10,873 nt of DNA from Streptomyces sp. NRRL WC-3549 (lineage in GTDB: Bacteria > Actinomycetota > Actinomycetes > Streptomycetales > Streptomycetaceae). Position 1 is the first letter of the stretch. The number at the start of each line of letters is the position of its first letter. Made by a program: the position numbers and the translations under genes. Location: assembly GCF_000721935.1 (NCBI RefSeq), contig NZ_KL585387.1, positions 69,948-80,820 on the forward strand, written 5' to 3'. Below the pieces are notes generated by a model. It worked only from the letters and a program-made list of their open reading frames with translations, did no database searches and had not been told where the DNA came from. This document shows, one piece after another, positions 5,738 to 10,873 of this stretch.

Positions 5738-7072
5738 TTGAGTACGGGATCCGGAGCAGACTCCGCCCCCGCACCGACTTCCACCCACGAGAGCAAGACC
5801 GGCGGGACCTTCTCGTCGCTGAAGATCCGCAACTACCGCCTGTTCGCCACGGGCGCCGTGATCTCCAACACCGGTACCTGGATGTCCCGCATCACGCAGG
5901 ACTGGCTCGTCCTGAGCCTCACCGGGTCCGCTGCCGCCGTAGGCATCACCACGGCCCTCCAGTTCCTCCCGATGCTGCTCTTCGGTCTGTACGGCGGCGT
6001 CATCGCCGACCGGCTCCCGAAGCGGCGTCTGCTCCTCATCAGCCAGGCAGCGCTCGGACTGTGCGGCATCGCACTCGCCGTACTGACGCTCTCCGGCGTC
6101 GTCGAGGTCTGGCACGTCTACCTGATCGCGTTCCTGCTCGGCATGGTGACCGTCGTGGACAACCCGGCGCGCCAGTCGTTCGTCTCCGAGATGGTCGGCC
6201 CCGCCCAGCTGCGGAACGCCGTCAGCCTGAACTCGGCGAACTTCCAGTCCGCCCGGCTCATCGGCCCCGCCGTCGCGGGCGTCCTGATCACCACGGTCGG
6301 CAGCGGCTGGGCCTTCATGCTCAACGGCCTGTCGTTCGCGGCCCCGCTGGTCGGCCTGCTGATGATGCGGACGAACGAACTGCACGCGGCCGTGACCGTC
6401 AAGCGCGCCAAGGGGCAGCTGCGGGAAGGCCTGCGCTACGTCTCCGGCAAGCCCGAGCTGATCTGGCCGATCGTCCTGGTCGGTTTCGTCGGCACCTTCG
6501 GTTTCAACTTCCCGATCTGGCTCACCGCCTTCGCCGACGAGGTCTTCCACGGCGGCGCAGGGATGTACTCGTTCTTCAACATCCTGATGGCGGCCGGCTC
6601 CCTGGCCGGTGCCCTGCTCGCCGCCCGCCGGCGCTCCTCGCGGCTGCGGATGCTGGTGTTCGCGGGCACGGTGTTCGGGCTGCTGGAGATCGCCGCGTCG
6701 CTCTCGCCGTCCGTCTGGCTTTTCTCGGTCCTGCTGGTGCCGATCGGCATGATCGGTCTGACGACCAACATCAGCGCCAACACGAGCGTCCAGATGGCCT
6801 CCGACCCCGAGATGCGGGGCCGGGTGATGAGCCTGTACATGATGGTCTTCGCCGGCGGTACGCCGGTGGGCGCCCCGATCGTCGGCTGGATCAGCGACGC
6901 CTACGGTGTCCGGATCGGGATGGCCGCCGGAGGCGCCGTCTCGCTGGTCGCCGCGCTCGGCGTCGGCTTCATGCTGACCCGCGTCGGGGGCCTGCGCCTC
7001 AAGGTCGACCTCCGTCCGGGCCGCCCGCACGTGCGAATAGTCCCGCGCGAACAGCTGGCGACCGCGGCCTGA
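5738..7072 (+). CDS. MFS exporter (MFS_3 / EntS-like family), TTG start
   Basis: A 444-residue drug/proton antiporter-type membrane protein. After a 25-residue Ser/Thr/Pro tail comes SSLKIRNYRLFATGAVISNT (26-45), the typical opening of the MFS_3 group that includes enterobactin exporters and many actinomycete efflux pumps. The loop motif GGVIADRLPKRR (86-97) is the MFS motif A between helices 2 and 3. DNPARQSFVSEMV (141-153) and MRGRVMSLYMM (359-369), the latter the second-half counterpart, are also family marks. About 12 helices fit between 33 and 415, with a basic tail. The TTG start is chosen because GAGGAGG is 9 nt upstream and no nearer ATG fits. Regulation is probably by the MarR gene just upstream. 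The cargo is unknown: a xenobiotic, an antibiotic or a siderophore are all possible. Confidence 0.93.
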   Translation: MSTGSGADSAPAPTSTHESKTGGTFSSLKIRNYRLFATGAVISNTGTWMSRITQDWLVLSLTGSAAAVGITTALQFLPMLLFGLYGGVIADRLPKRRLLLISQAALGLCGIALAVLTLSGVVEVWHVYLIAFLLGMVTVVDNPARQSFVSEMVGPAQLRNAVSLNSANFQSARLIGPAVAGVLITTVGSGWAFMLNGLSFAAPLVGLLMMRTNELHAAVTVKRAKGQLREGLRYVSGKPELIWPIVLVGFVGTFGFNFPIWLTAFADEVFHGGAGMYSFFNILMAAGSLAGALLAARRRSSRLRMLVFAGTVFGLLEIAASLSPSVWLFSVLLVPIGMIGLTTNISANTSVQMASDPEMRGRVMSLYMMVFAGGTPVGAPIVGWISDAYGVRIGMAAGGAVSLVAALGVGFMLTRVGGLRLKVDLRPGRPHVRIVPREQLATAA

Positions 7073-7086
7073 GCGCCGTACCGACC

Positions 7087-7127
7087 GACCGTGCGGCCGC
7101 CTTCCCCGCGGGGGAGGGCGGCCGGTC
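7087..7127. terminator. Bidirectional terminator between convergent genes
   Basis: A 13-bp stem of 7095-7107 with 7111-7123 (GGCCGCCTTCCCC against GGGGAGGGCGGCC, one G-T wobble) encloses a 3-nt loop. Outside it GACC (7087-7090) can pair with GGTC (7124-7127) over a 4-nt bulge. It begins 14 nt past the exporter stop and ends next to the stop of the opposite-strand gene. No clear T-tract is present, but stem strength and position make a shared terminator very likely. Confidence 0.75.
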
Positions 7128-8306
7128 TCATGTCCCGGGGCGGTCACCGGGGGGCTCCCGCCCGCCGGTGCCGGGGCCCGTGCCGCCCGCCCCGGTCGCC
7201 GGGGCACCGGCTCCGGCCGCCGACGGCGTCCCGCCCTCCGGGTCGTCCCCACCGCCGCTGGTGCCGCTCTCCAGGATGGAGACGATGGAGAACAGCGAGA
7301 AGCAGACGCCGCCGAGCCCGACCAGGACGCGCGCGGCGACGATGACCGCGGAGTCGGCCGACTCGAAGAGGAACGACGCGAGGAACAGGCAGAGCAGGGC
7401 CGTACCGACCGGGATCAGTGGCACCCGGTTCGCCAGGGGGGCCTGCCGGCGCCAGACGAGTGCGAGCAGCAGCACCTTGCTGAGGATGCTCCAGCAGATG
7501 AGCCCGAGACCGATGACGACGTATCCGGCGGACAGCTGGGTGGGCCGGTCGTGGAGGGCGAGGACGAGCAGGCCCCACACGATGCCGGCGGTGCCGAGGC
7601 CGGCGGCGGCCGCGGGCCACAGGACGCGCTCCCGGCGCGTGTAGGTGTTCTGGATCTGCCGCAGGATGCTGGCCACCAGCCCGATGAGGCAGGTGCAGAC
7701 GAGCGCCAGGCCCGCCATCACGTGCCCGGAGGTGAAACGTCCCGCCGCGGCCCCGCCGCCCCCGCCCGCCAGCAGGACGAAGGCCCATATCCAGGTCACC
7801 AGGGCGGCCAGGGCCGGGAGCGCCGGCAGGACCCGCACGGCGAGCGGCCCGAACGGTGCGGGCGAGCGCGGGGGCGACCCTTCGGGGAGCGCCGAGTTGC
7901 CGGTGATCAGGGTGAACCGGGTGGAGACCGTGGCCACGGTGGAGACGCACACGCAGATCATGCCGATGCCGAAGACGACGTGCCCGGCGACGAAGTCGGG
8001 CGGCGGACGCGGGGTCTCGGTGAGCAGGGAGAGCCCGTACCCCGCGGTGACGCCGCTGACCGCGAAGCCGAGCGCCGGGTAGAGCACCCGGTCCAGTGTC
8101 GAGAAGCGGCCGATGAGCTGTCTGATGATCGTGGCCGCGGTGGAGAAGAGGCAGAGGCAGATGGCTGCCAGGAAAACGAGCACGAGGCCCGCGACCCGTG
8201 CGCTCGGTCCGGAGGCGTGGGCGAGCACGTACCCGCCCGACGAGGCCGAGACGGCGCCCATGAGTACGGGTATCGCGCGGAACAGGATGCTGATCTTGTG
8301 GTTCAT
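7128..8306 (-). CDS. DUF2776-like ten-helix membrane protein with internal repeats
   Basis: A 392-residue integral membrane protein of unknown function; the family assignment (DUF2776) is from memory of the sequence pattern. It consists of five helical hairpins. The second helix of each carries a G-x-V-type start and a Cys near its middle (C50, C118, C204, C271, C335), as in VAGHVVFGIGMICVC and SAGYVVIGLGLICWS. Residues 38-77 and 192-231 align without gaps with 15 of 40 identities, including shared C-x-C-L, R-Q and R-V-L-x-P. A block of about 154 residues has therefore been duplicated, followed by a fifth hairpin ending IVSILESGTS. The tail from 349 on is Gly/Pro/Ala-rich and probably disordered. 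The start at 8306 has AGGAGG 4 nt upstream, while the frame remains open further upstream but lacks membrane character. It is monocistronic and convergent with the exporter gene. Confidence 0.85.
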   Translation of the reverse strand: MNHKISILFRAIPVLMGAVSASSGGYVLAHASGPSARVAGLVLVFLAAICLCLFSTAATIIRQLIGRFSTLDRVLYPALGFAVSGVTAGYGLSLLTETPRPPPDFVAGHVVFGIGMICVCVSTVATVSTRFTLITGNSALPEGSPPRSPAPFGPLAVRVLPALPALAALVTWIWAFVLLAGGGGGAAAGRFTSGHVMAGLALVCTCLIGLVASILRQIQNTYTRRERVLWPAAAAGLGTAGIVWGLLVLALHDRPTQLSAGYVVIGLGLICWSILSKVLLLALVWRRQAPLANRVPLIPVGTALLCLFLASFLFESADSAVIVAARVLVGLGGVCFSLFSIVSILESGTSGGGDDPEGGTPSAAGAGAPATGAGGTGPGTGGREPPGDRPGT

Positions 8307-8555
8307 CGGGCCTCCTGGACTGGAGTCCCGCACCATCATCCTTTCAGGCTGCCCCGGTTGCCACCGGACGGCGGCTCGGGGCGGCCCGGCCCTCCGGGCA
8401 CCCGGGGCGGACGCTGCCGGTCTCGGCGCGCGGGTCCCGCGAGGGACGCGGCCCCTCGCCGCCGTCCCGCCGCACGAACCCGCCCTCGGCGAGTCGGCGG
8501 CCCGCACCGGACCGACCGGGCCGGCCGGCACCTCGCGAGGGCCTTCCCCGGTGGC

Positions 8556-8663
8556 ATGGACGGGAAGCCGCTGCGGGAGCCGTTCGCCGGGCCGACGCGC
8601 GCGGCGTACCGGACCGAGCCGCCCCGGTACGCGGTGGTGCGGGCCTGGCCGCCGGGGCGGTGA
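8556..8663 (+). pseudogene. Possible small ORF or decayed gene remnant
   Basis: Thirty-five codons run from ATG to TGA, and every one ends in G or C. The product starts MDGKPLREPFAGPTRAAYR and ends YAVVRAWPPGR, which has a more protein-like mix than the surrounding open frames. There is no Shine-Dalgarno. In another frame, about 8400-8525 (reading GLGARVPRGTRPLAAVPPHE) also has mostly G/C third positions, so a single frameshift near 8520 could have split one former gene of about 85-90 residues. I recognise no family. A chance frame in GC-rich DNA is still the main alternative. Confidence 0.22.
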
Positions 8664-8673
8664 GGCGGCCGGT

Positions 8674-8679
8674 TACGCT
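8674..8679 (+). promoter_or_regulatory. Candidate -10 of the 29-residue ORF, leaderless layout
   Basis: TACGCT is followed by 6 nt and then the GTG start. The same 7-mer TTACGCT stands before the marR start. No good -35 is visible and no Shine-Dalgarno precedes the GTG. Confidence 0.45.
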
Positions 8680-8685
8680 CGTCGG

Positions 8686-8775
8686 GTGGACCCGAAGACC
8701 AGAAACCGCATCATGGCGGCCGTGCTCGTGCTGATGTTCGCCGTCGTCGCGGTGGCGGCCGCCCTCGGGAGCTGA
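8686..8775 (+). CDS. 29-residue single-helix membrane protein
   Basis: A GTG start leads a very short frame, VDPKTRNRIM followed by a hydrophobic run rich in Ala, Val and Leu (about 10-27) and ending LGS. The basic N-terminus (K4, R6, R8) before the helix predicts an inserted membrane peptide with its N-terminus inside. The length, a sensible charge pattern, and a -10-like TACGCT exactly 6 nt before the GTG support a real gene despite the lack of a Shine-Dalgarno. It is easily missed by gene finders. The function is unknown: it could be a small membrane regulator of a larger complex, but no partner is apparent. It is convergent with the aldo/keto reductase, 42 bp apart. A chance frame remains possible. 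Confidence 0.6.
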   Translation: MDPKTRNRIMAAVLVLMFAVVAVAAALGS

Positions 8776-8800
8776 GCCCCGCCAGGACGGCCGCACGGCA

Positions 8801-8813
8801 CGGTCACGGACCG
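8801..8813. terminator. Weak hairpin between convergent genes
   Basis: CGGTC (8801-8805) and GACCG (8809-8813) form a 5-bp stem with a 3-nt loop in the 42-bp gap between the small ORF and the aldo/keto reductase stop. It has no T-tract and is short, so this is a weak candidate. Confidence 0.25.
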
Positions 8814-8817
8814 GGCT

Positions 8818-9813
8818 TCACCAGGCGAAGTTCTCCGGCGAGGGGCCCGGGCCCGGGAAGATCTCCTCCAGGGCCTCCAGCACCTCGTCCGACAGCTCCA
8901 GCTCGACCGCCCGCAGGGCGGAGTCGAGCTGTTCCCGCGTACGCGGACCGGAGATCGGGCCGGTGACCCCGGGCCGGGTCAGCAGCCACGCCAGGCCCGC
9001 CTCGCCGGGCTCCAGGCCGTGCTTCTCCAGCAGGTCCTCGTACGCCTGGATCTGCGCCCGCGTCTTCGGGTCGGCCAGCGCGTCGCCGGACCGGCCGGAG
9101 GTGGAGCGGGCGCCGCCGCCCTCGCGCTCCTTGCGGATCGCGCCGCCGAGCAGCCCGCCGTGCAGCGGCGACCACGGGATGACCCCGAGGCCGTACTCCT
9201 GGGCGGCCGGGATGACCTCCATCTCGGCGCCGCGCTCCATCAGGTTGTAGATGCACTGCTCGCTGACCAGGCCGTAGCCGCCCCGCTGCCGGGCCCGCTC
9301 GTTGGCCTGGGCGATCTTGTAGCCGGAGAAGTTGGAGGAACCGGCGTACAGGATCTTGCCCTGCTGGATCAGTACGTCGATGGCCTGCCAGATCTCGTCG
9401 ATCGGGGTGGACCGGTCGACGTGGTGGAACTGGTACAGGTCGATGTGGTCCGTCTGGAGCCGCTTGAGACTGGCGTCGACGGCGCGGCGGATGTTCAGGG
9501 CGGACAGCTTGTCGTGGTTGGGCCACGCCTCGCCGTCGGCGGCCATGTTGCCGTAGACCTTGGTCGCGAGGACCACCTTGTCGCGGCGGTCGCCGCCCTG
9601 GGCGAACCAGGTGCCGAGGATCTCCTCGGTGCGGCCCTTGTTCTCGCCCCAGCCGTAGACGTTCGCGGTGTCGAAGAAGTTGACGCCCGCGTCGAGGGCG
9701 GCGTCCATGAGCGCGTGGCTGTCGCTCTCGTTGGTCTGGGGGCCGAAGTTCATCGTCCCCAGGACGAGGCGGCTGACTTTGAGTCCGGTGCGTCCGAGCT
9801 GCGTGTACTTCAT
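8818..9813 (-). CDS. Aldo/keto reductase (NADPH-dependent oxidoreductase)
   Basis: A 331-residue cytoplasmic TIM-barrel reductase that converts aldehydes or ketones to alcohols with NADPH; the physiological substrate is unknown. It opens with MKYTQLGRTGLKVSRLVLGT, the standard start of this group. The catalytic tetrad is intact: D48 (in FFDTANVYG), Y53, K85 (in VLATKVYG) and H130 (in DLYQFHHVD). GSSNFSGYKIAQANE (158-172) and the late loop GPISGPRTREQLDSAL (285-300) are cofactor-side family motifs. A Gly/Arg/Ser-rich insert at about 228-247 is common in this branch. I chose ATG 9813 because homologues start MKYTQLG and a promoter-like arrangement ends 7 nt before it; a TTG at 9822 with GAAGG 7 nt upstream is a real alternative adding three residues. 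It lies downstream of the iminopeptidase gene on the same strand. Confidence 0.95.
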   Translation of the reverse strand: MKYTQLGRTGLKVSRLVLGTMNFGPQTNESDSHALMDAALDAGVNFFDTANVYGWGENKGRTEEILGTWFAQGGDRRDKVVLATKVYGNMAADGEAWPNHDKLSALNIRRAVDASLKRLQTDHIDLYQFHHVDRSTPIDEIWQAIDVLIQQGKILYAGSSNFSGYKIAQANERARQRGGYGLVSEQCIYNLMERGAEMEVIPAAQEYGLGVIPWSPLHGGLLGGAIRKEREGGGARSTSGRSGDALADPKTRAQIQAYEDLLEKHGLEPGEAGLAWLLTRPGVTGPISGPRTREQLDSALRAVELELSDEVLEALEEIFPGPGPSPENFAW

Positions 9814-9820
9814 GAGGCCC

Positions 9821-9851
9821 AAGCCAACGCCTTCGAGCGCGCTCGAAGCAA
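9821..9851 (-). promoter_or_regulatory. MerR-type promoter/operator of the aldo/keto reductase
   Basis: A perfect 18-bp palindrome, CTTCGAGCGCGCTCGAAG (9831-9848), lies before the reductase gene. On the minus strand TTGCTT (9846-9851) is -35-like and, after a 19-bp spacer holding most of the palindrome, TGGCTT (9821-9826) is a poor -10, followed by 7 nt and ATG 9813. The overlong spacer with a palindrome of the form CTTnnAG...CTnnAAG is the hallmark of MerR-family activation, in which the regulator untwists the DNA. No MerR gene is in the window. As RNA the same palindrome folds to a 7-bp stem with a 4-nt loop and overlaps the GAAGG of the alternative TTG start. Confidence 0.6.
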
Positions 9852-9861
9852 GTGGTCCTCT

Positions 9862-10833
9862 TCAGCCGCGCCCGAACCGGTCCAGCGCGCCGAGCACCGC
9901 GCGGCGGGTCGCGGGGCCGCCCAGGTGGCCCGCGCCGTCGATCACCGTCAGTTCGGCGCCGGGCCAGGCCTTCGCCAGCTCCCAGGCGGTGGTCAGCGGG
10001 CCGGCCATGTCGAAGCGGCCGTGCACCAGCACCCCGGGGACGCCCGCCAGCCGTCCCGCGTCGCGGATCAGCTGTCCTTCCTCCAGCCAGGCGGCGTGCG
10101 CGAAGTAGTGCGCGCAGATCCGTACGAAGGCATGCCGGGCGCCGTCCGGCCGGCCGCTGTACGGGGGCGGGCCGCCGGAGGCCTCCTGGGAGAGCACCGC
10201 GTCCTCCCAGGCGCACCAGTCGGCCGTCGCCCTCGCCCGGACCTCCGGGTCGGGGCTCTCCGTCCGGCGGGCGTACGCGGCGACGAGGTCCCCGGGGCCC
10301 GCCGCCTCCGGGACGCCCGCGCGGAAGCGGTCCCAGGCCTCGGGGAAGAACGCGCCCGCACCCCGGTAGAGCCAGTCGATCTCGCTGCGCCGGGTCGTCG
10401 TCACCGCCGGGACCACGATCTCCGAGACCCGCTCCGGGTACTGCTCGGCGTAGGCCAGGATCAGCGTGGACCCCCACGAACCCCCGTACAGCAGCCACCG
10501 CCCGATGCCGAGGTGGCGGCGCAGGCGCTCCATGTCGGCGATCAGGTGGGCGGTGGTGTTGTGCCGCATGTCGGCGGCCGGGTCGCCGGTGTGCGGGGTG
10601 GAGCGGCCGCAGTTGCGCTGGTCGAAGAGGACGATCCGGTAGCGGTCCGGGTCGAAGTACTGCCGGGAGCGGGCGGTGCACCCCGAGCCGGGGCCGCCGT
10701 GGACGACGAGCGCGGGCTTGCCGGCCGGGTTGCCGCAGACCTCCCAGTACACGAGGTTGCCGTCACCGACGTCGAGCAGTCCGTGGTCGTACGGCTCGAT
10801 CGGCGGGTACGTCCCGTCGGGTTCCCGGTCCAT
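9862..10833 (-). CDS. pip: Proline iminopeptidase (prolyl aminopeptidase, alpha/beta hydrolase, MEROPS S33)
   Basis: A 323-residue cytoplasmic serine peptidase that removes an N-terminal proline from peptides. The order of motifs is typical: YPPIEPYDHGLLDVGDGNLV, then VYWEVCGNPAGKP (28-40), the oxyanion motif HGGPG (45-49), FDQRNCGRSTPH (70-81), the nucleophile elbow GGSWGS (117-122, S119), the cap domain (about 145-255) with W-x-x-W-E-D around 206-211, HGRFD with catalytic D275 (271-275), and GAGH with H303. Family length is 310-320, so the gene is complete. It has ATG 10833 and GGAAGG 10 nt upstream. The downstream aldo/keto reductase begins 48 bp past the stop but seems to have its own regulated promoter. 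Residues beyond the core motifs fit the S33 bacterial pip group, and an amidase role is less likely. Confidence 0.95.
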   Translation of the reverse strand: MDREPDGTYPPIEPYDHGLLDVGDGNLVYWEVCGNPAGKPALVVHGGPGSGCTARSRQYFDPDRYRIVLFDQRNCGRSTPHTGDPAADMRHNTTAHLIADMERLRRHLGIGRWLLYGGSWGSTLILAYAEQYPERVSEIVVPAVTTTRRSEIDWLYRGAGAFFPEAWDRFRAGVPEAAGPGDLVAAYARRTESPDPEVRARATADWCAWEDAVLSQEASGGPPPYSGRPDGARHAFVRICAHYFAHAAWLEEGQLIRDAGRLAGVPGVLVHGRFDMAGPLTTAWELAKAWPGAELTVIDGAGHLGGPATRRAVLGALDRFGRG

Positions 10834-10843
10834 GGGGGCGTGG

Positions 10844-10849
10844 CCTTCC
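10844..10849 (-). promoter_or_regulatory. Ribosome binding site of pip
   Basis: GGAAGG on the minus strand stands 10 nt before the ATG. No promoter can be judged because the window ends 24 nt further on. Confidence 0.5.
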
Positions 10850-10873
10850 GGTCGTTCGGGGCCTGTGGCGGCC

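Larger units (their letters stand above)
8307..8685. other. Intergenic stretch without a confident gene
   Basis: This holds the AGGAGG ribosome binding site of the DUF2776-like gene (8311-8316, minus strand) and, near its right end, the TACGCT of the small ORF. In between, several frames stay open on both strands, but their translations are Arg/Pro/Gly-rich as expected from GC-rich noncoding DNA. The only stretch with coding-like codons is the short frame ending at 8663. No convincing RNA gene or long repeat was seen. Confidence 0.6.

Noticed and set aside
8307..8531. Upstream extension of the DUF2776-like protein by 75 residues
   Set aside because: The extension is Arg/Pro/Ala-rich without membrane character, and AGGAGG before the ATG at 8306 marks the true start.
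8804..10681. A 625-codon minus-strand frame spanning the reductase and iminopeptidase genes
   Set aside because: Low-complexity Arg/Pro/Gly translation. Both real genes with full catalytic motifs lie in other frames of the same strand.

Overview
The window is very GC-rich, and nearly every codon in the real genes ends in G or C. Gene content is typical of a Streptomyces or close actinomycete chromosome: a CtpE-type P-type ATPase, a DUF2530 protein, an AzgA-type purine permease, a MarR/MFS pair and a DUF2776-like membrane protein. I see no transposase, integrase, phage gene, CRISPR array, tRNA or rRNA. This is most likely ordinary chromosomal sequence rather than a mobile island.

Layout. 2-358 (+) is the 3' end of a probably secreted protein. 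It runs tail to tail, 3 bp apart, into a CtpE-like cation ATPase at 362-2764 (-), which is preceded on the same strand by a small DUF2530 membrane protein at 2886-3176 (-). An AT-rich divergent region (3177-3362) separates these from an NCS2/AzgA purine permease at 3363-4817 (+). A lone ribbon-helix-helix protein lies at 4858-5073 (-). Divergent from it is a MarR regulator at 5209-5649 (+), followed by an MFS_3-type exporter with a TTG start at 5738-7072 (+). A strong hairpin (7087-7127) separates the exporter from a ten-helix DUF2776-like protein at 7128-8306 (-). After about 380 bp with no confident gene comes a 29-residue single-helix ORF at 8686-8775 (+). The right end carries an aldo/keto reductase at 8818-9813 (-) and, upstream of it on the same strand, a proline iminopeptidase at 9862-10833 (-).

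How the genes work together. The clearest functional unit is marR plus the exporter: a probable autoregulated repressor with an imperfect palindrome over its start, controlling an efflux pump, with a strong hairpin between the two genes. The other genes look like independent housekeeping functions: cation and purine transport, dipeptide breakdown and carbonyl reduction. Several starts (ctpE, DUF2530, marR, the small ORF, and in a weaker form the aldo/keto reductase) have a -10-like hexamer 6-7 nt upstream and little Shine-Dalgarno signal, which suggests leaderless mRNAs. The aldo/keto reductase start lies behind a perfect 18-bp palindrome inside a 19-bp promoter spacer, the layout of MerR-family activation. 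I found no convincing new multi-gene system. The best leads are regulatory sites and the internal five-hairpin architecture of the DUF2776-like protein.
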